In this document: piece by piece, positions 6,414 to 14,544 of the stretch | How positions within the stretch are numbered: the stretch's first letter is position 1 | How the letters are laid out: each line of letters starts with the position of its first letter | Source: Selenomonadaceae bacterium | GTDB taxonomy: Bacteria > Bacillota > Negativicutes > Selenomonadales > Selenomonadaceae | DNA length: 32,800 bases | Direction of reading: 5' to 3' | Assembly (NCBI GenBank): GCA_017479925.1 | Contig: JAFVBP010000321.1 | Coordinates: 1 to 32,800 of the forward strand | Notes under the pieces: generated by a model | Told to the model about the DNA's origin: nothing | The model's input: the letters and a program-made list of their open reading frames with translations, nothing else | Databases searched by the model: none | Translations under genes and position numbers: made by a program

Positions 6414-7316
6414 CTTGGCAAAAAAATTTACGACCTGAACAATCCGCGGGAGGCGCACCGTTTCGCCGTGTTCGTCGCACGCTGTTGTCTGCACCCGCAA
6501 CGCATGAGCCGCTTGGAAAAATTTTTCGCGCAGTCGGAGCTGTTTAAGCAAATCGCCGACGGCTACCCGTTTGTTTACGAACAGGCGACGCGGGCATTTT
6601 TTTACCACAAGTCGACGTTCGAGGAGCGGGCGCGGCTCGTCGAAGAAAACATGCAATTCCTTGCCGCACGCATGAACGATGACTTCATGCTCAAACTTTA
6701 CGGCGACAAAAAAATCGAACTGTGGCGCATGACGCTTGACGAAACGCTCGGCGACATGAATTTGGTTTTGTGCGCGGAATCCGGTCAACGCAAGGAAGGT
6801 CTCGCGGCGGTAATGTTCAACCTGCCCGGCGAAGTGCCCATGTATCAAATTTTGTTTTGGATTGCCCGCGACGAACTGATTAACCGCGACGGCTCGTGGG
6901 CAATGTGGATTGGCGCGATGCAAGGTCCCAACGTCGACGACGCCCGCGAACTCGTCAAGCGCATTACGAAGAAATGTCACGCTTACCGCACGAAGAATTT
7001 AATTTTGTACGCGGCTCAAGCAGTTGCGCGAAGTCTCGGCGTCGCGAAAATTTTTGCCGTCACGAATGCGGGCTATTACGCGAACAATCATCTTCGACGC
7101 GACAGAAAACTCAAGACTTCGTTCGGCGACTTTTGGGCGGAAGCGGGCGGACTTCCGACAGCTGACAAAAGATTTTTCGAGTTGCCGCTGACCGAAACGC
7201 GCAAGACCGTCGAAGAAATTCCGTCGCACAAACGGGCGCAATATCGGCGGCGATTCGCCCTGCTTGACGAACTTGACGCGTCGATTGCCGAAACTTTGCG
7301 GAGGTTTGAACGGTGA
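6396..7316 (+). CDS. VirK/YbjX family protein (DUF535)
   Basis: A 306-residue protein. The C-terminal two thirds carry the family hallmarks: GAMQGPN near residue 171, a KKCHAYRTKNLIL segment, FWAEAGG near 245, LPLTETRK, and EIPSHKRAQYRRRFALLDEL near the end. Family members are linked to envelope stress and surface modification in enterobacteria; the biochemical role is not established. The start is a GTG with GGAG ten bases upstream, inside the second copy of the 31 bp duplication. It ends in a GTGA overlap with the next glycosyltransferase, so the two are translationally coupled. Confidence 0.85.
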   Translation: MSNFIELGKKIYDLNNPREAHRFAVFVARCCLHPQRMSRLEKFFAQSELFKQIADGYPFVYEQATRAFFYHKSTFEERARLVEENMQFLAARMNDDFMLKLYGDKKIELWRMTLDETLGDMNLVLCAESGQRKEGLAAVMFNLPGEVPMYQILFWIARDELINRDGSWAMWIGAMQGPNVDDARELVKRITKKCHAYRTKNLILYAAQAVARSLGVAKIFAVTNAGYYANNHLRRDRKLKTSFGDFWAEAGGLPTADKRFFELPLTETRKTVEEIPSHKRAQYRRRFALLDELDASIAETLRRFER

Positions 7317-8446
7317 AACTTGCGATTTTTGAAAATATCATGACGCCCGGCGGTCACGAAGTCGAATTCGACAGAATTATCGTCGAGGAATTTCGTGCGC
7401 TCGGTCACAGCGTCGAGTTTTACGTCCCCGAAAATTTTTCGTTCCAATTCGATTATCACACGCCCGTGACGCGATTGAACGGTGACGCGGTCACTTACAC
7501 GAATTCACGCGGACTGAAGAAAATTTTCGCGGCGGCGAAGCGTGAAATTAATCGTCAACGCTGGTACGCGCAGCTGTTCGACGCACAAAAAAATTTCGAC
7601 GCGCTGATTGTCCCGACATCGACGTATCGTTACTTGCGGGCGTTGAATCACAGTCGGCTGAAAAAAATTTCCGTGCCGATAATTTTCATCTTGCACGGAA
7701 TCAATCCGACGGAGGCACCGAAATTTCTTGACGCGGCGGACAAACTTTCGTCGAACAGGAACATCAAGCCCGTCGTGCTGACGTTCACCGATAATATTTT
7801 CGGGCAACGACGCGAAAACATTTACACGATTTATCCGCCGACGTACACGGCACGCGACTTGAAAGTTGAGCCGAAAATTTCTGCGGCGGGCGAAGTCTTG
7901 AAAGTCGGCTTCTTCGGGCAGTATCGTCGCGAAAAAAATCTGCGCGGGCTGTTGGAAGTTTTTCTGCGCGGCAAGTACACCCGTCGCGTCGAACTCAAAA
8001 TTCAAGGCTCGACAATGCACGCGGAAGACTCGGACGACTTTGAATCGATTATTCGGCAATATCAATCCGACGAACGCTTAAGTTTCCTGCACAAAGGCTT
8101 GATCGGCGCGGAGTGGCAACGTGCGATTTTCGGCGTCGACGCGCTTTTGATGCCGTATTCGTCGCCGCGTTACCGTTATCATTGGGGCGGAATGTTGTTT
8201 ACCGCGATTGGCTTCGGCAAGCCCGTCGTCGCGTCAAACGACATGAATCCCGAAGTTTTCGACCTGTATCGTGTCGGCGAAACGTTTCAAAGCGGCGATT
8301 TGGACGAACTTGCCCGCGTGCTTGAAACTTTTATCAACGACTTCGACAAAAATTTTCCGACATACGCGGCGAATCTCAAAGCGGCGGGCGAAAACTTTTC
8401 ACCCGTGAACTTCGCAAAACGAATTGAACGAATCATCGGCTCGTAA
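7313..8446 (+). CDS. Glycosyltransferase, GT4-like
   Basis: A 377-residue cytoplasmic enzyme with a two-domain GT-B layout. The N-terminal half starts with MKLAIFENIMTPGGHE, a GGHE acceptor-side loop. The donor domain begins near residue 197 (LKVGFFGQYRREKNL) and includes the FGKPVVASNDMNPEVFDL segment near 305-322, with the donor-binding glutamate. Sugar and acceptor cannot be told. The GTG start overlaps the previous stop by 4 nt, with GGAGGT upstream. It closes the gmhB transcript, as a terminator follows. Confidence 0.85.
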   Translation: MKLAIFENIMTPGGHEVEFDRIIVEEFRALGHSVEFYVPENFSFQFDYHTPVTRLNGDAVTYTNSRGLKKIFAAAKREINRQRWYAQLFDAQKNFDALIVPTSTYRYLRALNHSRLKKISVPIIFILHGINPTEAPKFLDAADKLSSNRNIKPVVLTFTDNIFGQRRENIYTIYPPTYTARDLKVEPKISAAGEVLKVGFFGQYRREKNLRGLLEVFLRGKYTRRVELKIQGSTMHAEDSDDFESIIRQYQSDERLSFLHKGLIGAEWQRAIFGVDALLMPYSSPRYRYHWGGMLFTAIGFGKPVVASNDMNPEVFDLYRVGETFQSGDLDELARVLETFINDFDKNFPTYAANLKAAGENFSPVNFAKRIERIIGS

Positions 8447-8458
8447 AAAATTTATTCT

Positions 8459-8488
8459 GCGTCGAAAATTGCGGCGCGGGATTTTTTT
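8459..8488 (+). terminator. Intrinsic terminator after the GT4 gene
   Basis: Stem GCGTCG/CGGCGC (one G-T pair) with an AAAATTG loop, followed by GGG, A and seven Ts. A near-identical hairpin lies after the flagellin gene at 10516. Confidence 0.75.
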
Positions 8489-8496
8489 GATATTAT
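8469..8496 (+). promoter_or_regulatory. Possible flagellin promoter
   Basis: TTGCGG, a 16 bp spacer and TATTAT overlap the terminator, 85 bp before the flagellin start. No sigma-28 type TAAA/GCCGATAA pair was seen. The assignment is weak. Confidence 0.35.
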
Positions 8497-8581
8497 GAAT
8501 TCGCACAAGGAGTAACATCACCAATGCGGCAACGGTCACGGCAAAAGGTTTCTTCGGCTTTCCAACACGGAGGTGATTGTC

Positions 8582-10411
8582 GTGGCTATGAAGGCCATGT
8601 ACAACGCGGGCGCACAACTGTCGCTCGGCGAACTCAACAAAAACATCACCAAGGCGGGCAAAGCTTTGGCGCGTGTCTCGTCGGGCATGAGGATTATCGG
8701 TGCACAGGACGACGACTCGGCAAGTTTCGCCATATCCGAAAAGATGCGCGAACAGATTCGCAGTCTCTTGCAGGACAACCAAAACGTTCAAAACGGCTCG
8801 TCGATGATCAAAGTTGCCGAACGTGGTATCGACCAAATTATTCAGTTGCTCGACCACATGAAACAGCTTGCCATTGACGCCGCCAACGACTCGAACACCG
8901 ACGAAGATCGCCGAACGTTGCAAAAGGAATTCGATTCGCGCATGTCGACGATTAACGACATTGTGATTGGCACGGAGTATAACGGCAAACGTTTGCTCGA
9001 CGGCACCCGGGCGAAACGGAAAATCACTTCGGCCGAAGGTGAAATAATTCCGCCCGAACGAATTCTTCACGGCGGCGAAACAATCCCTGAAGATGACGAA
9101 GGTGTTTACATGTTGGCAAGAGATTGCACGGGCACGATAACGGTCAACGCGCATAACATTAAATTCGTGCAGGAAGATCCGTCGACGCCGCTCAACAATG
9201 TCAAAATCATCAGCCCCGAAGACGGCAACGCGAACATGTGGATTAAAGACTTGAACATCACAAACACGAACGGGGAATCTGTCATAAGGTTTCGCGGCAC
9301 GGGCAACGTCTTGACTTTTGAAGGTTCTTCGGAACTGAAGCACAACTCTTCTCGTCCAACTGAGGCGATTGTTTATGTCGGCGAAGGTTTGACGCTCGAA
9401 GGTACAGGCAATTTGGCCGTCAAAGCTTACGGCTCTTCGATGACAAGCACAGCGATTGGAATTGACGCTTCCGAAAAGACGTACAGCGGGAGTTACGAAA
9501 GCATGAGGATTGACTCTTACATTACCGTCAACAGCGGCAACTATGACCTTTACGTCGAACGAGGCGGCGGCTGTATCGGCGGGGCGGACAACTCCTACTT
9601 TGTCGGCGACATAAAAATCGCGGGCGGTAACATCAAAGCTGTTGCCAATCACGGCTCGGCAATCGGTTGCGGCAGTTACGGCAGTCGTTACGATTTGGGT
9701 GATTGGCTTGACGGCACAATAACAATCGGCGACGGCGCAAACATCACTGCGAAAAGCACAAACGGCGCGGGTATCGGTGCAGGTTCGGAAGCAAGTTTGA
9801 CTGATCCCGGCTACGTCTACATAAGCGAACAAGCTCAAATCTCCGCCACGGGAGCCAAAACGTCGCAGTACACAGATCGTCAAAAAGAATTTTACTACGG
9901 ACAACGCGGCACAATAGTTGATGTCGAATTTCAAGACAGCATACCCGTTGAACGAAATCCTTCGGGTGTTGAAGACCCCGACGACTCCGAAACTTCGACG
10001 ACTGAACTTTACGAAGGCAATCCGCTTTGGATTCAGCACGGCACGCAATCGGGTCAACGAATTCACGTCTACATCAACAGCATGAGAACCGAAGCACTTG
10101 GGATTGACGACGCCGAAGTCATCACGCGGGACAAAGCTCTTGACGCTATCGCCAAAGTTGACGCCGCACTCGAATACGCGTTAAACGAGGCGACAACGCA
10201 AGGCGCGTACCTTCAACGGCTCGAATTCACCGACTCGAACGTCACAATCATGGGCGAAAACGTTCAGCAAGCCGAATCGACAATCCGCGACGCCGACATG
10301 GCTCGCGAAATGACCGAATACACGAAATACAACATCTTGACGCAGTCTTCGCAGGCAATGTTGGCTCAGGCGAATCAAAATCAGTCGTCTATACTCAGTC
10401 TGTTGCAGTAG
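8582..10411 (+). CDS. fliC: Flagellin with a large beta-rich variable domain
   Basis: The filament subunit, about 609 residues. A GTG at 8582 is preferred over one at 8573, since GGAGGTG covers the earlier codon and is well spaced to the later one. Residues 1-140 are the D0/D1 helical domain (LARVSSGMRI, SFAISEKMR, GTEYNGKRLLDGT). The last 95 residues are the matching C-terminal helix, ending NQNQSSILSLLQ. The central ~370 residues are unlike plain flagellins: glycine- and asparagine-rich segments such as CIGGADNS, SAIGCGSYGS and GAGIGAGSEA, separated by beta-like ITIGDGANITAK units, suggesting a surface-exposed beta-helix. It stands alone with no other flagellar gene, between glycosyltransferases, with its own terminator. 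Confidence 0.93.
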   Translation: MAMKAMYNAGAQLSLGELNKNITKAGKALARVSSGMRIIGAQDDDSASFAISEKMREQIRSLLQDNQNVQNGSSMIKVAERGIDQIIQLLDHMKQLAIDAANDSNTDEDRRTLQKEFDSRMSTINDIVIGTEYNGKRLLDGTRAKRKITSAEGEIIPPERILHGGETIPEDDEGVYMLARDCTGTITVNAHNIKFVQEDPSTPLNNVKIISPEDGNANMWIKDLNITNTNGESVIRFRGTGNVLTFEGSSELKHNSSRPTEAIVYVGEGLTLEGTGNLAVKAYGSSMTSTAIGIDASEKTYSGSYESMRIDSYITVNSGNYDLYVERGGGCIGGADNSYFVGDIKIAGGNIKAVANHGSAIGCGSYGSRYDLGDWLDGTITIGDGANITAKSTNGAGIGAGSEASLTDPGYVYISEQAQISATGAKTSQYTDRQKEFYYGQRGTIVDVEFQDSIPVERNPSGVEDPDDSETSTTELYEGNPLWIQHGTQSGQRIHVYINSMRTEALGIDDAEVITRDKALDAIAKVDAALEYALNEATTQGAYLQRLEFTDSNVTIMGENVQQAESTIRDADMAREMTEYTKYNILTQSSQAMLAQANQNQSSILSLLQ

Positions 10412-10512
10412 AAAATTCGTCGAAATGAACGACCGAAAAATTCGGTCGGCACCAACTGTTCCGCCGCTTTTAAAGCGGATCGTCAATCTTGAGTTTGTTG
10501 CAATAAGAAATT
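10397..10512 (+). mobile_element. Junction element R3 with diverged flanking duplication
   Basis: The element core AACTGTTCCGCCGC with its palindrome lies at 10454-10478. The end of the flagellin gene including its stop (10397-10417) is repeated at 10492-10512 with four mismatches in 21 bases, keeping a stop codon (TAG versus TAA). This looks like an older version of the duplications at 6294 and 17200. Confidence 0.65.
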
Positions 10513-10515
10513 TAT

Positions 10516-10549
10516 CCCGTGTCGAAAATTGCGGCGCGGGTTTTTTTTT
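10516..10549 (+). terminator. Flagellin terminator
   Basis: A 9 bp stem CCCGTGTCG/CGGCGCGGG with two G-T pairs and a 7 nt loop, followed by nine Ts. It is nearly identical to the hairpin upstream of flagellin at 8459-8488. Confidence 0.85.
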
Positions 10550-10555
10550 GCTATC

Positions 10556-10867
10556 ATGACCGAAAAATTGTCGGGTGGCTCAACCGTGGAAGAAGGGAAT
10601 TCTCTGCGCGAACCCTACAGCAAGCCGCTTGAAGACGGAATATTTGAATTGCGTTGCAAAGTCGGCAAAGACATTACGCGAACGCTTTATTTTTTCTACA
10701 TCGGCAAGAAAATAATCATGACCAACGGATTCGTGAAAAAAACTCAACGCACGCCCCGATCTGAAATTGATTTGGCAAAAGCACGACGCGAAGATTACAT
10801 CAAACGTGAGGAGGCAATAAAAAATGAAAACCTTCGAGGAGTACAAGAACGACCTGCTGAAAAATGA
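10556..10867 (+). pseudogene. N-terminally truncated HigB/Gp49-like RelE-family toxin
   Basis: The frame encodes the C-terminal two thirds of a phage Gp49/HigB-type toxin: LREPYSKPLEDGIFELR, TRTLYFFYIGKKI, GFVKKTQRTP and the terminal basic helix. Family proteins have about 45 more residues before the EEGNSL region, which here is replaced by the end of the flagellin terminator. The nominal ATG at 10556 has no ribosome site, and a GTG at 10585 has only a weak one. It overlaps the next small gene by 44 nt, the reading order of HigBA pairs. It is probably inactive. Confidence 0.7.
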
Positions 10868-11024
10868 CCCGGAATTTGCGACATGGTACAACAGTGACGA
10901 GCGCAAAAGTGATTACGAAGCGACATTGGCAACCATAAATCGCGTTTCCGCAGTGCCGAAGCCCAAACACAAAATGCACCGACGCAACAAAGCCTTGGAA
11001 AAAGTTTGGAAGTCGTGGTGGTAA
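10824..11024 (+). CDS. Remnant HigA-like antitoxin, helix-turn-helix missing
   Basis: The 66-residue product begins MKTFEEYKNDLLKNDPEF, typical of the N terminus of XRE-type HigA antitoxins, but the expected helix-turn-helix does not follow. The remainder is a basic tail ending KVWKSWW, and no alternative frame restores an HTH. It has a good GGAGG ribosome site and ends 4 bp before the GT2 gene, so it may now serve mainly as a translated spacer. The antitoxin origin is inferred from the N terminus and from its overlap with the toxin remnant. Confidence 0.55.
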   Translation: MKTFEEYKNDLLKNDPEFATWYNSDERKSDYEATLATINRVSAVPKPKHKMHRRNKALEKVWKSWW

Positions 11025-11028
11025 TTCA

Positions 11029-11814
11029 ATGGCTAAAGTTTCCGTGCTGATTTTGGCGAAGAACGAGGAAAAATTTATCGCCGCGTGTATCAAAAGCGTG
11101 CTCGATTTCGCCGACGAAGTTGTCGTTATCGACGATTTCAGCACCGACGCGACAGCAAAAATTTCCGCCGAACTTGGTGCGCGTGTCGTTCAACGTGCTT
11201 TGAACGGCGACTGGGGCGGTCAACAAACTTTCGCGATTAAGCAGGCACGTTTCGATTGGGTTTTCTTCATCGACGCCGACGAACGCGCAACGCCCGAACT
11301 TTCCGCCGCGATAAAAAACGTCCTCGAACGCGACGACAAAAGCATTGCTTGGCGAACGGCGCGCTTGAGTTATTTTTGGGGTCAACCGCTCAAACACGGC
11401 GGCTGGTTCCCCGACTACGTCACGCGGCTTTTCCCGACGGCAGGCAGTTACGTCACCGGCTTCGTGCACCCGCAAATTCATCACACCTGCGCCGAAAAAG
11501 ACTTCGCCGAATCGGAATATCTCGTGCATTACCCGTATCGCGACTGGAATCATTACTTCAACAAGCTGAACTTTTACACGACGCTTGCCGCCAAAAAAGC
11601 GCACGAACAGGGCAAATCCGCGGGCATTTTGGATATGATTTTGCACCCGATCTGGGCAAGTTTTCGCATGTACGTCCTGCGCGGCGGCTTTTTGGACGGG
11701 CGAATCGGCTTCGTGTTGGCGGGCTTCCATTACTTTTACACGATGGCGAAATACGTCAAGCTGTACTACTACGGCAAAGAAAATGTTCACGTGACGGAGG
11801 CGAACGATGTTTAA
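11029..11814 (+). CDS. GT2 glycosyltransferase, WaaE/KdtX-like
   Basis: A 261-residue GT-A enzyme of the lipopolysaccharide-core WaaE/KdtX type, which typically adds glucose to heptose. It shows VSVLILAKNEEKFI at the N terminus, IDDFSTDAT near residue 37, the DADE metal-binding motif near 82, and the family's GGWFPDYVTRLFP and FVHPQI segments in the middle. The C-terminal part is hydrophobic and amphipathic, suggesting membrane association. It overlaps the next gene (GT9) by 8 nt. Acting together with that heptosyltransferase on an inner core is the likely job. Confidence 0.85.
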   Translation: MAKVSVLILAKNEEKFIAACIKSVLDFADEVVVIDDFSTDATAKISAELGARVVQRALNGDWGGQQTFAIKQARFDWVFFIDADERATPELSAAIKNVLERDDKSIAWRTARLSYFWGQPLKHGGWFPDYVTRLFPTAGSYVTGFVHPQIHHTCAEKDFAESEYLVHYPYRDWNHYFNKLNFYTTLAAKKAHEQGKSAGILDMILHPIWASFRMYVLRGGFLDGRIGFVLAGFHYFYTMAKYVKLYYYGKENVHVTEANDV

Positions 11815-12865
11815 AAATATCCTGGTCAACGCGCTGGTGAATTTGGGCGACGTGGTTTTGACGACTTCGGCACTTGCGCTCATCAAGAAAAATTTCCCCG
11901 ACACGCGAATCACAATGCTCGTCAAGCCCGTTGTCGCCGACGCGGTGATTGACAATCCCGTTGTCGACGACGTGATAATTTTGGACTACCGCGCCAAAGA
12001 AAATTCTTTCGGCAAGATGCGTGCGCTTGTCCGTGAAATTCGACGCAGAAATTTCGACTTGGCAATTTCGTTTGACCGCAAACTTCGACCCGCGCTGTTG
12101 ACATTTTTCGCACGAATTCCGCGACGTGTTTGCCCGACGAAAGTTTTTGACAACAATACAAGCCGCGTCACAATGCTTTACACCGACGTTATCGAAATTT
12201 CGCACGACCTGAACAAAACTTTGCAGGCGGAGACGTATCAAGAAATTGTCCGCAAATTTTTCGGAATCGACGGGCACGAGACGCCCAAATTCCCGAAAAA
12301 AAATTCGCCCGTCGCCGACGAACTTTTGAGTCGTCTGCCGACCGCGAAATTCAAAATTGCGCTGTGTGTCAAGGGCACTTTCCCGCTCAAAACGTGGAGC
12401 AAAGAATATTTCGCCGAGGTTGTCCGCGAACTCAACAAGACTTTCGACGCGGCGTTTTTTATCGTCGGAGCACCCAACGACCGCGATTATGCCGACGAAG
12501 TCATACGCGAAATCGGCTTCGACGTGGCAAATTTCTGCGGCGAAACTTCGTTGACCGATCTGGCGGAGATTTTTCGGCGCGTCGATTTATTTATCACCGT
12601 CGACACGGGCGCAACTCACGTTGCCGCGACAACGGGCGTCAAGATGGTAACGATTTACGGTTGCACAAGCCCCGACCGTTGGCACCCGATTAATCCGAAC
12701 GCCGTCGTGTTCACCAGTCGCGAAAATTGTTGCCCGTGCACCTTCAAAACCGAAGAATGCCCGACGTATCCGAAGCCCGCCTGTCTGCAAAACGTCACAC
12801 CCGCGCAGGTTATCGACGCGGCAAAAAATTTTCTGCGTCACGCTGACGAAAGCTTGTTTCGTTGA
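11807..12865 (+). CDS. GT9 heptosyltransferase family protein
   Basis: A 352-residue GT-B enzyme of the ADP-heptose:LPS heptosyltransferase family. The N terminus ILVNALVNLGDVVLTTSAL is the acceptor loop with the conserved GD. The donor domain begins near residue 185 with KGTFPLKTWSKEYFAEV and continues with FCGETSLTDLAEIF and the ITVDTGATHVAAT-VTIYGCTSPDRW segment near 260-290. A C-terminal cysteine cluster (CCPC, then EEC and PAC) is common in the family. With gmhB in the same locus it indicates a heptose-containing core glycan. Heptosyltransferase I, II or III cannot be distinguished. Confidence 0.9.
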   Translation: MFKNILVNALVNLGDVVLTTSALALIKKNFPDTRITMLVKPVVADAVIDNPVVDDVIILDYRAKENSFGKMRALVREIRRRNFDLAISFDRKLRPALLTFFARIPRRVCPTKVFDNNTSRVTMLYTDVIEISHDLNKTLQAETYQEIVRKFFGIDGHETPKFPKKNSPVADELLSRLPTAKFKIALCVKGTFPLKTWSKEYFAEVVRELNKTFDAAFFIVGAPNDRDYADEVIREIGFDVANFCGETSLTDLAEIFRRVDLFITVDTGATHVAATTGVKMVTIYGCTSPDRWHPINPNAVVFTSRENCCPCTFKTEECPTYPKPACLQNVTPAQVIDAAKNFLRHADESLFR

Positions 12866-12890
12866 CGGAGCGAAATCCCTTTGCTAAAAT
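12862..12890 (+). promoter_or_regulatory. Promoter of the broken yoeB module
   Basis: TTGACG, a 17 bp spacer and TAAAAT, 20 bp before the antitoxin ATG. The -35 box starts at the end of the GT9 gene. It is a good sigma-70 type match. Confidence 0.75.
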
Positions 12891-12910
12891 CCGATTCGGA
12901 GGCGATAAAA

Positions 12911-13171
12911 ATGACTGAAACGATAAGTTTCGCGATTGACAGCGAAGATTTGAAAGAATTCAAAACTCAAACGGGCATGAGCCTGGCCGATTGCGTGAAA
13001 ATCTTGATTAACAGCGTGAAATACGGCGGGAAATTGGAACTCGACCCGTTTTGGAGCGACGAAAACCAAAAACAGTTGCGAAAATCAATTGCCGAGTTCG
13101 ACGAAGGCAAAACTGTCGAATTCACAGCGGAAGAATGGGAGAAATTCGTCAATGCACAAGAAATTCAGTGA
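12911..13171 (+). CDS. RelB/DinJ-type antitoxin
   Basis: An 86-residue antitoxin. The N-terminal part (ISFAIDSEDLKEFKTQTGMSL) looks like a ribbon-helix-helix DNA-binding domain. The C-terminal part (EGKTVEFTAEEWEKF) resembles the toxin-binding tail of the second antitoxin at 30234. The ATG at 12911 has a CGGAGGCG site; a longer frame starts at 12881 but lies inside the promoter. It overlaps the toxin start by 20 nt. Its toxin is truncated, so it now has no obvious partner here. Confidence 0.8.
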   Translation: MTETISFAIDSEDLKEFKTQTGMSLADCVKILINSVKYGGKLELDPFWSDENQKQLRKSIAEFDEGKTVEFTAEEWEKFVNAQEIQ

Positions 13172-13310
13172 CCAAGCCTTTGAAGATTACATGTATTGGC
13201 AAAAGCAAGATCAAAAGACGTTGCGGAAGATAAACAATCTGCTGAAAGACATCGACCGTAACGGATATAACTGCACGGGCAAGCCGGAGCCGCTGAAAGG
13301 CGACAAATGA
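13152..13310 (+). pseudogene. C-terminally truncated YoeB-like toxin
   Basis: The 52-residue product follows YoeB to residue 51: KFSDQAFEDYMYWQKQD, KINNLLKDIDRNG and GKPEPLKGD, then stops. YoeB proteins have about 83 residues. The missing part carries the catalytic arginines and the C-terminal His-Tyr pair that are intact in the homologue at 30475. A terminator follows the premature stop. The product should not be an active mRNA interferase. Confidence 0.85.
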
Positions 13311-13318
13311 TAAAAAGT

Positions 13319-13346
13319 TCTCGACAACGCGTCGGGGCTTTTTTTT
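13319..13346 (+). terminator. Terminator after truncated yoeB
   Basis: Six-pair stem around CGAC/GTCG with loop AACGC, then GGGC and eight Ts. It is followed at once by a new promoter. Confidence 0.6.
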
Positions 13347-13348
13347 CG

Positions 13349-13376
13349 TTGACGGAGCCGAAAATTTTGCTAGAAT
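13349..13376 (+). promoter_or_regulatory. Promoter of the second GT4 operon
   Basis: TTGACG, a 16 bp spacer and TAGAAT, 31 bp before the ATG at 13408. Its sequence resembles the promoter at 12862 (TTGACGGAGC in both). Confidence 0.75.
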
Positions 13377-13407
13377 CAACGGCGAAATAATTTTTTGCGG
13401 AGTAACC

Positions 13408-14529
13408 ATGAACATTTGTTTGCTGATTAAAGATTTTGCCGTCGGTACGAAATTTTTGGCGGACGGACGCCCGACCAAAAGCGGAGCCGAAATTCACGGC
13501 GAAAATCACGCCTTGCAGTTAATCAAACTCGGTCACCGCGTCACAATCATGACGAAGAAACGTTTTTTCCGCACGGCGGCACGCGAAAATTTAAACGGCA
13601 TTGACTTGGTTCGACTGCACCCGCCGTTTCGCTGGCTGGAAATTTTTTTGCGACTTTTGACGACGCACAACGACATCGACGCGTTTTACATCATCGGGAC
13701 GCCGAAATTTTCCGTGTGGGCAATTCTGTTCGCACGCCTGTTCAAAAAGCCCGTGACGTTGGCTCTGACGGGCAAAGCGGAAATTTTTTCACGCGACGGT
13801 TGGCGAAACAAAATTCTGTCGACGTGCACCAATTACGTCGCAACGACTAAAGAAATTCGCGACGGTTTCATCAAAAACGGCGGCATTTCGCCCGAAAAAA
13901 TTTCGATCTTGCCGCACGGCATCGACACGAAAAAATTTCCGCAGTCTGACGAAGCGCAACGTCGCGAACTGAAAATTTCGCACGGCGTCAACCCGAATTG
14001 CAAGGTTTTGCTGTTCTGTGCGCGAATCGTGCCCGACAAAGGCGTCGACACACTGCAGGCGACTTGGCGAATTTTGCACGCGAAATTTCCCGACGCAATT
14101 TTGTTCGTTGTCGGCGGCGGACTGAATCATCTGCTTGACGAACTGCGAAAACTTTCAACCGAACTCGACGGCTCAATCAAAGTCATCGGCGAAGTTGACG
14201 CGCCCGCGGAATTTTATCGGCTTGCGGACGTGTATATTTTCCCGTCGCGGCATGAAGGCTTGCCGACTTCGCTTTTGGAAGCAATGTCGAGCGGACTGCC
14301 CGCCGTCACGAGCGACATCGGCGGTTGCGAAGACGTGATTCAAAACGACGTGAACGGCTACCGCGTTTATTCGGAGGACGCCTCTGCCTTCGCGGAAAAA
14401 ATTTCGATTCTGTTCACCGACGACGAGCGACGGAAAATTTTCGGTCAACGTGCGGCGAAATTGATTCGCGATACCTGCGACTTCACGACCGTTATCCCGA
14501 AACTTGCCGAAATTATTGCGAGAAAGTGA
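13408..14529 (+). CDS. Glycosyltransferase, GT4 family
   Basis: A 373-residue GT-B enzyme. The N-terminal domain reads HGENHALQLIKLGHRVTIMT. Linker and donor domain include ILPHGIDTKKF near residue 170, FCARIVPDKGVDTL near 207, and the hallmark FPSRHEGLPTSLLEAMSSGLP near 278-297 with the EX7E glutamates, followed by DVIQNDVNGY. It has its own promoter and a GGAG ribosome site. It starts an operon continuing through Sel1, the deacetylase and the YrbL-like gene. Donor and acceptor are not predictable. Confidence 0.9.
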   Translation: MNICLLIKDFAVGTKFLADGRPTKSGAEIHGENHALQLIKLGHRVTIMTKKRFFRTAARENLNGIDLVRLHPPFRWLEIFLRLLTTHNDIDAFYIIGTPKFSVWAILFARLFKKPVTLALTGKAEIFSRDGWRNKILSTCTNYVATTKEIRDGFIKNGGISPEKISILPHGIDTKKFPQSDEAQRRELKISHGVNPNCKVLLFCARIVPDKGVDTLQATWRILHAKFPDAILFVVGGGLNHLLDELRKLSTELDGSIKVIGEVDAPAEFYRLADVYIFPSRHEGLPTSLLEAMSSGLPAVTSDIGGCEDVIQNDVNGYRVYSEDASAFAEKISILFTDDERRKIFGQRAAKLIRDTCDFTTVIPKLAEIIARK

Positions 14530-14544
14530 GGAAAAAATAATTCT

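Noticed and set aside
8399-10066. 555-codon open frame antisense to the flagellin
   Set aside because: It has no ribosome site or family motifs, and codon bias of the true gene on the plus strand explains the open antisense frame.
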